A stretch of 64,000 bases of DNA from Larimichthys crocea (Eukaryota; Chordata; Actinopteri; Sciaenidae), in the NCBI RefSeq assembly GCF_000972845.2, contig NC_040018.1, positions 19,551,868-19,615,867 on the forward strand, written 5' to 3'. Both the position numbers and the translations under genes were made by a program. This document shows positions 39,901 to 51,751 of this stretch, one piece after another; the stretch's first letter is position 1; every line of letters begins with the position of its first letter. Under the pieces are notes generated by a model. That model was not told where the DNA came from and searched no databases. It saw only the letters and a program-made list of their open reading frames with translations.

Positions 39901-42900
39901 AGAGACGCGTCTGAAACGGAGCACGGCGGAGCTGGTGCGGTTTGATACATTGACTAGAATGCCTGCGTATTACTCATGATGGCGCGACGCTCATGCAACA
40001 CACCGCGGACGGGCCAGATGGGGTTTGGGCATTAAAGACATACACCCAGCTCAGTTTCTTGCTTTTGAACTAGCTGGCTGATATGTCTTGTGTTGTTGCT
40101 CTTGCTTGTGGTTGTTTGCAAAGTTGTCAACAATTAATAACAACTTCCACACAGTGTTGCTGAAAATATTTTCCATCACTGAGCCATCGTTTTGACAGAT
40201 TAACATGGAGGGCGACCTCTGCAACCATAAAGTTAAGTAATTCATACGCAACAATATCTACAAACATATGCAGACCACCTGTAGTAGTAATAAGCTGTTG
40301 TCTAGGAGTGTTGTCTTTGACCTCATTGTCTAGCAGCCACGTTGGTAGTCTATATTGCTACATAGCCTAAATGTCACGGCAGCAGTGTCTGAAGTTTCTT
40401 TAGAAAGCCCAACAATTGTGATGTGTTAGATTTAAAAAAAGGGTTTGATGTGTTGGAGAACAGATGACAAAGAAGGAAATCTGATAACAATCCGATAGCG
40501 TTTATCAGCCAGCAGCAGCTGATGTTACGAAAGAGGTAAGTGGCAGCAAGGAGGTAAAAATCATTCATCTGCTTGACATGAATAGTGACTGCACAATTGG
40601 TGTCTCTGCTCATCTTTTCTCTTCGTGTCTTTATATATTTATAGCATAATCTAAAAATCGTGCACATTAAATGTTATTGTGATCAAATTGTTTTTCAAAA
40701 TTAAATGTCTCATTATCATTAAAATGTAAATTAAATCGCAGGTAATATTAGACTGGGACAGATTTTTCACAATCCTGCCTGTTAAAAGGATGAACCACCA
40801 CAGAGTCTAACACTTATGGACTCTACCATACAGCAGAATATGTGACGTTATCTGTCGTAATATGTTGTTAAGATATCTGTAATATTCTAGATTCCAAAAA
40901 AGTACTTACCCCCTAGCTCGTCCAACCACGTCTTTTTTCTCCAGCCAGTGTTGGCCCTGCTTGTACAATCCTCTGTCGTCCACTGCATTGTTGTCCCCTT
41001 TAGTCAAGAACTTAATGTCTCCATTTTCCCTGTAGACAAAGTGTGAGTGTGATTTTAGACCACAATGTATAACCTTTCCAATGCATCTGTGTCTAGATGG
41101 GGACACATAAGACACACACCTCTCTGATCATTTCAGATAGCATTTAACTACTGTTCAACACTATGAATGGCATTCTCTGGTTTGATACACAGGCATGGTA
41201 ATCAGTGATACTGAAAGTACAACTTTATCATAAACAATGCTAATAAAATGTCTATTCATACTTTTCGTGGATCTTTAGTACTCTGTGTACTATTGGGATC
41301 TCTCTGCCTTCTATCCTGAAGACGACAATCTCTCCGACTCTGATGGGATCCTCTACCCGGTTGGTCAGAAACAGCAGGTCTCCTCTGTGGAAAGCTGGCT
41401 CCATACTGCCACTGAGGGGAATGGTAGACACATCATAAAAAATTAGTACCACTGAGATCATCTAAACAGAAAATGTAATAATATCCAAAGCCAGCAAATT
41501 GAATCAGTCACACAGTCAAATTTGTCTTCCCAAACGGTGACATTGTTGTGATAACGCAGTTTAATTTAGATTACTAAATGCCAAATTAAGGCAGAACAAG
41601 GATCAAAATCTCAACACATATGACTTACCTGAGAACAACAACAATTGGACTCTCACTGCCAGTGACAACCATCAGTCCCTTCCAGATCATCAGCGCGGAG
41701 GAAACAATCATACCAAAGTTTAGCACCTGGTAATAGAGCTGCAAAGCAAAAAAAAATTTTTTTTTTTAACTTTTAAGCAAAAGTATGCCCATATAACTAA
41801 TATTTAAGACAATTTCAAGTATAAACTAGGTTAAGACCTTTTTTGATAACTTTTGGATTTTTCCAATGGTGTGTAGAGAGAACGATACCAATTTTTTTTA
41901 AACCGGACTCCTTACTCAAGTATATTTTTGAGTCTGTCACATAGAAAAATAAACACAACCTGTCTTTATGGATGCGACGATTAGAGATTTTGATGGTATG
42001 ATTATACTCTATATAGAGAAAATTTCCATTTATTTTAATACACAACAGACTTATAAAATGTTGGTGAGCTTCAAATGAATAACAAAATGCTAAATTAATG
42101 CTTCTCCTGCACTGTTGCTGTTGGTGGTGGTTTATGTTGCACCAAAAGCCGAACTCACCTCTACTTTGTTGACAATACACTCAGTTGTCTGAGCCTTGAA
42201 AGTTAGAAAAATGTTTTAAAGTCCTTAATGGTACCAGCAGCTGTTTTTATTGCATTATGTACAGTAACACTGATGTATTTTATATTTCTTGCCTTTTAAA
42301 CAGTTTATATCTTTTTATATTTGCTATATTTTTTATATTTCTTTACACTTGTATACATTTTATATTGAGTGTTTATTGCTTCTTTTTTCACCGGGCATAT
42401 GAGGGAAACAGAATTTCAATCCTCTGTGTATCCTGTACATATGGCAGTGTTGACAATAAAGTCGACTTGACTAATCGCTGCATCACTGATGCTGATGACA
42501 ACAGAGCAAAACCCAGAACAAAAGGCAGCTTCCAGCAACAACATCGATCCCGAGTCACGAGTGAACCTTATTCTAGACTCCTGGACACTCTGTTATTGTC
42601 ACTTTGGACTCAATTTGCACCACCTCTGCTAAATACTGTGACTTTCATTCAGTGTTTACAGACAAATTTAATTGTATATCATTTTTATCTCTACCGTAGG
42701 TCTATTTTTTAAATTTCTTTTATTCTATTTTTTACTTGTATATAGTTTTCTATTTATAAAGACCTTAGCACACCTTGACACGTTTCATCTCTCTGCACAT
42801 GTTGAATTTCTTCTTTGCACATGTTTAATTTCTATGCACATGTTTAACTTATTTGCACAGGATTTAACTTAAAAGCAGATTTAGCTCATAGGTGAACTTG

Positions 42901-43677
42901 AACGTATGGTTACTTGTAGTAAAGTTTAATTTTTTTGCATGCTTCTTGTGTGTTTACTACGCCTCATGCTGCTTTGGATCAATAAAGTATCTATCTATCG
43001 ATCTGTACCAATACAATAGTGAAGTCACATGATGATCTGCTTTGCAAACCTCTTGTAGCACATTATTTAAAGGGAGCTGCACATACTGAGGTGAACATGT
43101 AGTCAGCTAACATTGGCTGTGTTTATTTTCATGTGTGATCTTTTAATGTTATCATGATGATGATGATTGTGGCATGTTGGGCTTTTAAAAACATGCCACT
43201 TTCATAAGCGCATTAATAAACACACCATTAAGACATTAAAATGTAGAGTAACTCGTACTTTGAATGATTTATTATACTTTTACTTGAGTACAGATTTTCA
43301 GCACACACTTTATGTTTGAGCTCAGACTAAAGTCAGATGTATGTGGCGTTAGATGTGAGGTAGCAGCACATGACGATAGTGTGGCACAAACAGGGAAACA
43401 GCTAGCTGCGCTGAAGTCTGGATTCATGTTTAAAACACGGTTTCTACGTCTTTCACGCTGCAGCATAAAAAGAGAGAGAGATTTAAAAACACGCCATGTG
43501 CATGAAACATTTGAAATGTTGCTAACAAGTGACGGACAGGCTGCAGCGTTTCGCGGACGGCTCGTCAGCGTTAGCTCCGCGCTTTACAAAGAAGCGGTAA
43601 CGCGAGAGAGAAGCTCGGCCACCTACCTGCCGCTTGTTCATGCGACGAACATCGTCAAGAAAGTCTAAAGATAACAT
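36975..43677 (-). CDS. sec11a: Signal peptidase complex catalytic subunit SEC11A
   Basis: Joined exons on the minus strand: 43627-43677, 41629-41738, 41262-41411, 40910-41029, 37146-37203, 36975-37025, giving 540 nt and 179 aa, identical in length to human SEC11A. This is the ER membrane serine protease that removes signal peptides from secretory proteins. A short cytosolic N-terminus precedes one membrane anchor (about 19-38). The catalytic serine S56 lies in SGSMEP and the general base is H96 (IVHRV), histidine replacing the lysine of bacterial leader peptidases. D116 and D122 complete the active-site group ([10 protein letters not shown]). The C-terminal hydrophobic segment (about 162-179) ends VLVHRE. 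All splice phases agree. Introns 1 and 4 are loaded with repeats. No defect is visible. Confidence 0.97.
37463..37800. mobile_element. Fish interspersed repeat in sec11a intron 4
   Basis: Phrases such as TTTATTTGTATAGCCCAAAG, GGGCTTTACAATCTGT, CCTCTGTCCTTAGACCCTC and AGAGGAGGGATCCCTCTCCC match a repeat I recognise as very frequent in percomorph genomes. No open frame of its own is evident. The superfamily is not assigned. Confidence 0.65.
39780..40020. other. CpG-dense patch within sec11a intron 4
   Basis: About 240 bp rich in CG dinucleotides (GACGCG, GCCGAGCG, GGCGCGACGC, CACCGCGGACG) inside an AT-rich intron. It resembles CpG-dense fish repeats or a small CpG island. There is no exon on either strand that I can support. 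Confidence 0.4.
42196..43010. mobile_element. Two retroposon 3' ends in sec11a intron 1
   Basis: The first ends near 42475 with GACAATAAAGTCGACTTGACT; the second ends near 43005 with AATAAAGTATCTATCTATCG. Both are poly(A)-signal-plus-short-tandem tails typical of fish non-LTR elements (LINE or derived SINE). No reverse transcriptase frame remains. Confidence 0.55.
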
Positions 43678-43783
43678 GGTTGCAAATACTACTGGGTAGA
43701 AAAAAAAGCACTTAAATCACATTAAAACGTTTAAAGTAACGAGCATATGGATGCACGGTCAAGCAGTGAAACTTGCATCCGAA

Positions 43784-43809
43784 ACTTCCGGGTGCGCTCA
43801 ACCGGATGT
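43784..43809 (-). promoter_or_regulatory. ETS-type sites upstream of sec11a
   Basis: CCGGAAGT on the minus strand (43784-43791) and ACCGGATGT on the plus strand (43801-43809) lie about 107-132 bp upstream of the sec11a start, in CpG-rich sequence without a TATA box. This is the usual layout of a housekeeping promoter bound by GABP/ETS factors. Inferred from motif only. Confidence 0.4.
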
Positions 43810-44026
43810 CCCTCCCCCGCTCGTGCGCGCTGTGTTGAGGTGTCACTTCAGGATACGAGAGAGCGCGCGGAGGGGCTTTCCACCACGTGAAGCTGCACAG
43901 AGCTCATTCACCACAGCCTTACGTTAAACTAAGGACCGTAATGTGGTTATTCATTGAAAGAATTGTTTTTTAGTAGCCCAATTTGTCCAAAATGTCTGTT
44001 AGGGTTAGTACATATACTGTCATGTC

Positions 44027-44489
44027 CAGGGGCGCCGCCAGGAATCTTGGGCCCCATGCATGACAAAAAAAAATCAAACTGGGCCCCCCTCTGCACAGCT
44101 GTTGTCACCACATCTCTAGCTTTACATAACTCTAATTAAAAGGCTTGCAACTGTTTTGCGTCTTGTAGTTCAATACTAGTACTAGCACAATATTTGCTGG
44201 TGATTTGTACATGCATGCAAGTCTGCATACAGTATGCAGTGCAGTTCACTATTTGATGCGAGATTAAAAGCCACCATAAAAATGTGCTAAAGGACATTTT
44301 TATTAAACTTTCACTGCCCAAAACACGTAAAAACAAAGAGTAATTAATTTCATTATTATATTTGAAATATATAAACTCAATGATGATGGTTTAATAATTT
44401 TATATTGGTGTTTACCTATTTTTTGGGGCCCCTGTCAGTTGTGGGCCCTTGGAATTATCCTAACTTTTCCCCCCTATACAGCGCCCCTG
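44027..44489. mobile_element. Non-autonomous hAT-like DNA element
   Basis: The element starts CAGGGGCGCCGCC and ends CAGCGCCCCTG, giving matching inverted termini (CAGGGGCGC and GCGCCCCTG). The flanks GTCATGTC (44019-44026) and CTCATATC (44490-44497) agree at six of eight positions, consistent with a decayed 8-bp target duplication as made by hAT transposases. At 463 bp it has no transposase frame. Internal GGGCCCC blocks near both ends are typical of this fish family. Confidence 0.7.
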
Positions 44490-44615
44490 CTCATATCCAC
44501 CTACCTCATGTACACAACACAACCCGTTTGTAGAAACCATATTTATTCCATCACCTGCACCATTGCACTAGTCAGTTATCACGTCTACAATGTCTATAGA
44601 TTGACACACACACAC

Positions 44616-44704
44616 ATATACACAGACATGCAAGAAGTAAATAGACACCTTCATTCAAATTCAAATTAAAGGTGTCTATTTACTTGTTGCATGTCTGTGT
44701 ATAT
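44616..44704. repeat. Long inverted repeat (35-bp arms, 19-bp loop)
   Basis: Arms at 44616-44650 and 44670-44704 are reverse complements with a single mismatch (G against G near the middle). The transcript of either strand would fold into one long stem with an AT-rich loop. It lies just upstream of a LINE-like 3' tail, so it may be part of a mobile element. Confidence 0.9.
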
Positions 44705-44915
44705 ATATTTTAAATATGTATATAGTTATTTTTTATGTTTATGTTTTTAATGTTTCTTATGTTTTATGTTCAAGTCTGTGCCTACCTGTTATGCTCCTTG
44801 TTAAACTGTATGTCTATACCTGTATGTACAATTGAGAGCACAGTGAACCAGAGTCAAATTCCTTGTGTGTGTGTACACTCACCTAACCAATAAAGTGATT
44901 CTGATTCTAATTTAT
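44705..44915 (+). mobile_element. LINE-like 3' end
   Basis: The phrase AGTCAAATTCCTTGTGTGTG followed by CCAATAAAGTGATTCTGATTCT is the 3' tail of a non-LTR retrotransposon family common in fish. Only the untranslated end is present. Confidence 0.6.
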
Positions 44916-45128
44916 TATGTATATTTTTGTGTATATGTTGCTATTTATGTTGTAAATGTATTTTGTAGATTGAAGCCATGCCTGTCAAAGATTTTTGCAT
45001 CCGTTTTAATCAACACCCAGATAGCTACAGTACCTTTCTTTTATGTCTTTTATCTGCAGACTTTTTAGCTTTGTTAATTTATAAACAATGGCAAAAGTTT
45101 CCATGGTTGGAAAATGGAGACAATGCAG

Positions 45129-45262
45129 AAGTGCCATAAACTGTAATTCCTCAGGCGCCCACTTGAGGCTGGCTACAGAACATTACAACCTTCATAAGCC
45201 CTCACATTAAACTGTTTTGGTCTCTAGCTAATTTCACCGTTCATGACAACTGTACATGGAGA
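45129..45262 (-). mobile_element. Truncated reverse copy of the 19.6-20.1 kb repeat
   Basis: Shared phrases on the opposite strand include the ACTTGAGGCTGGCT block, the block complementary to GGCTTATGGA, and the complement of TAGAGACCAAAACTGTTTT. Only about 130 bp are retained. Confidence 0.5.
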
Positions 45263-45562
45263 CTCAACATGGAGATGGCCACAAGCATATTTTTAGATTT
45301 AAAATGACTTTTCAGAACTCTGTGGGTGACATTACTCATGCACTGTCAATTCTTTGTACTGTCATTAGTTTGTCTGTTAGTCATTTAAGCCATTGAGCCA
45401 AACAGCTTAAGGAAAAGGGTGGTTAGATAGCTAATTTAGGAACAGTCAATATACAGTATAAGCACTAGAGTGAAATAATAAAATTCCTAAAACCAGATTT
45501 TGGCAGAGACAGTCTTCAAGACAGGGCTTCAGGATTAGGAGATGAAACAGGACCCACTTTAA

Positions 45563-45808
45563 TAGTCCAGTGTGTAAGATTAGGCGGGATCTATTGGCAC
45601 GGAATATAATATTTCTAAGTGTGTTTTCATTAAATCAAAGCGAGACCTTTACAGCTACAGAAGAAGTCGGTCCTCTTCCAAGTTGTCCACCATGTTGCAC
45701 TGCCATGTTTCTTCACACTTGGAAGGGGAGGGTGAAGCAAGCAGTGTTCATTTGGATGCAATAAGAAAAGTCCCCGCGAGGTGATACTAAATCCCACACT
45801 GGTCCTTT
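45563..45808. mobile_element. Non-autonomous fish DNA element (GTCCAGTGTGTAAGATT family), copy 2
   Basis: It starts AGTCCAGTGTGTAAGATTAG and ends AAATCCCACACTGGTCCTTT, clear inverted termini. It is the best preserved of the three copies in this window and has no coding capacity. Confidence 0.7.
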
Positions 45809-45809
45809 A

Positions 45810-48800
45810 AAGCCTGTATAATATCAGTTGATGTTGTGCTTTTGATGCATGTTGCAAAACTAATTATGTGTGAGAATTTGTGCAAACCTATGTCTATTTC
45901 CAACAAATACAGAGCAATTGCATTGATTTGGAGTCGGTTTCCTGGTACATTATGAATGTATGTCCAATATTAACTTTTGTCACTTTTCAAGCCGTTTACT
46001 AACTATCATCCATCCTTTGGTGCTGGGCAGGTAGCATTCACTGAGTTTATCAGCATCCTGCTGCTGACAGAAATTTGATTTATAAGAGACAGCAGAGACC
46101 CAAAATGCTGATTAACTCTAAAACATGATGTAGAAACGTTTTTAGATTACACATAGTAGCTAATTAAAGACAAAATAATGGTGAGTGGAGCTTTAAATAA
46201 AATAGTCAGCCTTTGGCAAAAACAAAACTAGTAGTAGTCTTTTATTTTATGATTGTGAGCTACATGAGGTTAGGGACATGTGACAGTGGGTATCACAAAC
46301 TAAACACCAATAAAAGAAATGACCTTCAATTTATAGTTTATGACATATTAATGGCTGCCTTAAATGGTGGCTAAACACCTGGGTGGACTCTTTAATCAAA
46401 ATGTAATAATCAAACTAAAAAAAAACCCCTCAGTTGACAAGTGAGAAGCTTTCATTGTCACTAATTATTTAACTTTCTTTTATCATGGGCCACATCTAAT
46501 TTCCTGGAGGAAGTGAGTCTAACTGAGTAAGTGATAACATGATTAGTGACCACACACATGAAAATCCACCAACCAGTTTTGCTTGTTGACTCTGAGTCTG
46601 TAGAGATAATTAATAACACATACGTTACACACGTTTGAGCGTCATTAAAAAGTCAGGTTAGCATTTATATTGTGTTTTTTTCCACTTATGTTCAAATGTT
46701 CATTTTAATTTTACAATACGTTCTGAGATTGTGTGTTTTTCTGAATTACGTATTCCCCTTATGCAATGTTTGCAATGGGACTGATGTTTGGTTTTCCCGA
46801 GGACATGTTTGCAGGGACAGTACATCAGTAATGACAGGCACTACGTCATACTAAAATTGTGTTTTGGAAATTTACAGCTATCCCTCAAATAAAATAAATA
46901 TTTTAGATTTTTCAGCAATTAAGTTTTAAGATACACCTCCATGTCATTGGTATGTAACACAGAATTATTCACAAACAGTACCTGTGTAAAAAAGCTATCC
47001 TGAGAAAGCAGAATTTTGTTCCTTGAGTTAGATTTGTAAAATGCAGATGACCCTTTCTTTAAAAACAACCAAACAAGGACTTAAGTTACCTCAAATCCTT
47101 TACAGTTTTCACTTTGAAAAATATCTAACTTTGTAACAACTCTTTTAGTTACACAAGCCGTATGTGCAACACACATGGAAATCCAAGTGGACTTTGATAA
47201 CAGCATCTGTCAAGTTCCCACACACTGCAGAGTTCAGTTATTCATTAACGTTTATGCATCCTTTGTGTAGCTTTTAATCTCAAATTGATTTTGAGTCCAT
47301 GTTTTTGTTTTCTTTCTTTACCTCGAGGAGCAATATGTAACTCAACGTTGGCTGTCTGATATTTCCATGCTGAATCTAAATGTAAATCAACAAAGCAGAG
47401 TGTGAATGCTGTATGCAATGAATTTCACAGTTGGTTTATAATGACTTTACACTCCATTAGATTGTTGTGAACTATTAACCTCTTGGCGATATATTTATCA
47501 TGCTTCATACAGAGGATGTTGTAGTTGCTGTATATCCTGAATTTGTTTTACTGCAGAAGCAAAGAAGGGCATTAGTTGTGAGGTGGTACCAACTGTTCTC
47601 CTAATCCCACCAAGAGTACTGAGGAGTATTGTGAAAACCATAATTAGGTCATTCACCAAAGCTGTCCAGAGGTTGTCCCCAAGGCCTCTTGAATATAAAT
47701 CCACAATAGTCGAGGAGGTATTTTGTTGTTGTTATTAAAGATACCTCTTGACTCCCAAGACCAGGTGACTGTGATGAGCTTTAGGAAACTCATACTAGTG
47801 TAGATTTTTGTTTTATTTATTCATTACTGTTACAATTTCTTCTAGTATCCTCATCATCATCATTCATTTGCAGTATTTATTTTTTTTTTTTTTTTGCACA
47901 GCCGTGTTGGACAGTGTTGTATCAAATCCAGTATACACACAGAATTGCATAACAATTATCCAATGGATGTATCACACCATTTATAGCTACTGCTACTTTG
48001 CTACTTGGCTGTCCCCTTTTATTCAGATGTAGCCTTTAAGTTCCCCCATGAGAGGAAATAATGTGAGATATGCATCAGAATGTCATTATTTCACAGTCAG
48101 CAAAAGCTTCCTGTGATATGGCAGATTAACTCAGCACTGACAGTCAACTTAGCGATGGCACCGAGACCAATGGCAGCCTGCGGCTTTTGGTGGACCGGAG
48201 ATAAAACTTTTTTCAAATGCCAACTAGTCTGTGGCATTTAGGGATGTGTGATCCTTTTCATATAATCTGCCTAAATGGTCACAACTACCCTGGCCCGCCA
48301 ATGATAATTGAGTTCAGTCAGGAACAACAATGTGAGGTCAGAATCACAGGCAGCTTTGTGAGAGGGTAGATCTTAGATGCCACACTTGCCAGGTTTTTCC
48401 ATTTTATTTAATGAGCTCTTACTCACTGTACATTCTTGTTGTGTGCCTGATGTTGTACAAATAATTTCTGCAAAAATATTATTATGATTAATAGTTATTC
48501 TATCTTTTGGTATAGATTTTGTAGACCAATTCTCTGCTATCTGTTGCAGCTGTTAAATCAAAATTAAAAAAAAGAATCTGCAAAACGCAAATAAGATCTT
48601 CTGTGTGGAGCGGATTTTTACATGTTGCCACATAATAATCCTGAATCTGAGACTAAATGCTGCAAATGTGTTTAATTTGCTTAAGACCCAGGCTCTGAGT
48701 GCGAGGACTTCACATTAACTCAACATTATGTCCTGTTACATCAAATAGCAATCACTTAGGCCTAAATGTACACACAAAATTTCTACAGTTCAGGACTAAC

Positions 48801-51017
48801 AATTCTCTCATTTGCTGTGTTTTATCATGGGTATTAATGCTGAAATTACCGTGAGTGATTCAGTGCTCTTTATAGCATTCCGTCAGGGCTACACAGCGCA
48901 GCAGGAAGAGCTGTGCCAATGCATTTTTCCTCTGTAATTTCTGCGCTTCACTCATAATTCTTTTTGTAATGCCTCGCAAGAAACTCATGTGTATTCAGGT
49001 ATGTCTCATTGTCTGATCTTATTCTTCTCAGACAAATGTGATTTTTTCCAAATTGACAAAGATACTAACAAGAAATCTTATCATGCGAGGTGAACATGGT
49101 GAGAAATTAGATGATCTGAGATAATGAGATCTGTAATTTCATATATTCTTGCTATGAGTCACTTTTTGGAATAAAACAACAAGGTTTTTTGTAGTATAGT
49201 ACTTTATTATACCCCTTCGTTTACTACAGTGCTTACCAAAATCAATGGGTAAATATTTGGTTCAAGCAACCCTCCAATAGCAGAAATATTCAGCATTGAC
49301 AGTTGTGACAGTGAGAAATGTGTTTAGCAGGTTAGTACTTACCCAGATGACTAAAACATTTATCTCAGTATCAACAAAAAGGTTTGTTTAAATAAGAAAA
49401 AATACATCATTTGATAGTGAAAGTAAACTTTTTCATTTTCAACAGTAGATGGCAGAAGTGTCTTGTTTCATATAGGGCCAATATTCTCCATGTTGTTATC
49501 ACACGTCAGTTAAACTACATCCAGTCCGTTACCACTGTGAGTCATTTAGGATACCTCCCATATGGCTGTCCAAACATAAGCCCACGTCTTCTGAAAAGAG
49601 TTAAGGTTCAGCAGCCTTATTACTCGCTTTACATGTGAATATCATGCATAGGCCTATATTATTGCATTTAGTTACAAATAGGTATGTATAGGCTATAATG
49701 TAATAGGTAATCTTCACAGATGTCTTTAGTTCTTTAGGTACACTTACTGGGCAGCTATAAGACCAAAACCTAAAGGAAAAGGGATCTGATTGTACTGGTA
49801 GTCCTTTTATGTCTTTCCTGCTGCCACACATGTGTCACAGATTATAACAAAATGGTAGTGTGTGAGAAATATGGACTATATCACAGAAGCATCCCACTAA
49901 AGTCTGTCATCTCTCCCTTTTGACGTCTCATGCTACCGAACAACATCAGAAGTGACACGAAGTTAACTTTTTTTGTTAAGCATACATTGAGCTTCCTGCT
50001 ACTGTTCACACTTGTGCGTGAGCTCCCTGCTTACATAAAAGATGACTCACTAATGACTGGGAATCACAAATGATTATCATGATGAAGTTAGCCTTTCACC
50101 CTGTAAACACATATTGGTCGCGAGCAACACTTCATTCTCTAATATCTGTGACAGAATGTGATAGTGTGGTAGTGTTATGCATGTAATGGCTAACAGGAGC
50201 AGTCTTTTTTTCTTTACACTAGCCACAATGTCTCATGGTAGATATCCATAAAATATTAAACTTTAAAGTGATGAACCCTGTAGTGAAATTTCCATATGTA
50301 TTCCATATGACTCCAAAGTATATCAAAATAAACTATTCTGGATCTGTGTTTGAACATGCAGCGTCATTTTTAGTCATGCTATTACTTGGTCAGTCCACCA
50401 CATGGATTGCCGTGAAATTTTTTACACACATCCATTGTCCCCACTCTGTTCAAGGAAATGACTTTTAGTGTAGGTGGTCTTGACTTCAACACTGGTTTAA
50501 GACATTGTTGTACCTGCCAGCTGCTAGCATGACTGAAAGTGGACTTGCTTCTAGAGGTCCTTGTTAAGATAGCAGAGTTGAACTCTTAGGCTGCATTTAG
50601 AATATACAGGACGGATACAGTATAGGATATTACTTTGCTTTAGGAAACTGTAGCTTGAGAAAAAAAGGACAAATTTGTTGCAAATTAGTTGCTTAACTAA
50701 TATTGTCAATCAACCAAATATAGCAAGCAATTTCATAGAAAATTAAGATATAAATAGTTGTTGCAGGTCAGTATAATGACAGAGTCCTCTCAGATAATAG
50801 GAGTCACTAAGATAACACCGGCTTACTCATCTTTCTAGATGATATATATGATAATGAGTGACTGCTGATGTCAGATAGATTGAGTGGGATGGCTTTCATT
50901 ACAGTGATTCAGCCTACTCCATAATATGCTCATTTCGATTAAAAATGACACTCGGAGATAAAAAGAAAAAAAAACTTTCAGAATGTGTCTCCAAATGTAC
51001 AAGGTCATATCATATCT
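45810..51017. other. Intergenic stretch between sec11a and alpk3
   Basis: No exon chain, zinc-finger array or other recognisable protein is present on either strand. The sequence is AT-rich with a poly-T run near 47878. In human this interval holds ZNF592, which I do not find here. Confidence 0.55.
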
Positions 51018-51023
51018 TTTATT
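51018..51023 (-). terminator. Candidate alpk3 poly(A) signal
   Basis: AATAAA on the minus strand about 730 bp beyond the alpk3 stop codon. Confidence 0.4.
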
Positions 51024-51751
51024 TTACAGCCAGTTGCATTCAAAGGTGCAGTTTCTAAAAATGCAGTGCAAAGTAGATTAGCAAGTAAACATGACAGGTT
51101 ACAATATAAAAGCACAGCACCATTAGCCACTGTACAACAGTGTCATGTGAAGCTACAGTTACTTGATACATTCCTAAAAAAACAAAAACAAAAAAACAAC
51201 CTTAAAAACGTGTTGTCTGAATGTATATGTCATGGTTTTACTTGACATAATAACTCCCCTACATTCTCACAAGGGTGACTACAAAAAATACACATTTGTG
51301 CTTTTACACTGAAAATTACACATAGACTACATATAATGCCACTTCAGTTCAAAATGTTTTATCTTGCACATTCATTTAGTAAAAATACACTGACCTGAGA
51401 TTGGGATTCACAATCTGTGACCTACAATGGTACATGGATTGATAGAATACAAACCCAGGAAAGCTACTACTACACTGTAGTTTACTGAATGTAGGATACA
51501 ATATCTAATCACCACAACATGTGAGGGTATCAATCCACAATAAGTGATAATGTCAAGGAATGGTGGCTGTTAAAATTAAATAGCTGAGTCATATTATTTG
51601 ATGGGTTTTACCTCTCTTAAAAACAGAGATATTTTTTCTTTTGCTCTGTTTTGCTGATACGTATACCCAACAGTAAAGCCTTATCTGTATTAGGACTTCA
51701 GAAAATCAATGGAATTTTATCATTATACTGTTCCATTGAGAAAATGTGTGA

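Noticed and set aside
42257..42712. 151-codon open frame on the plus strand
   Set aside because: It spans the tail of one retroposon and the body of another, is rich in Phe/Tyr/Ile from AT-rich DNA, and lies antisense within sec11a intron 1.
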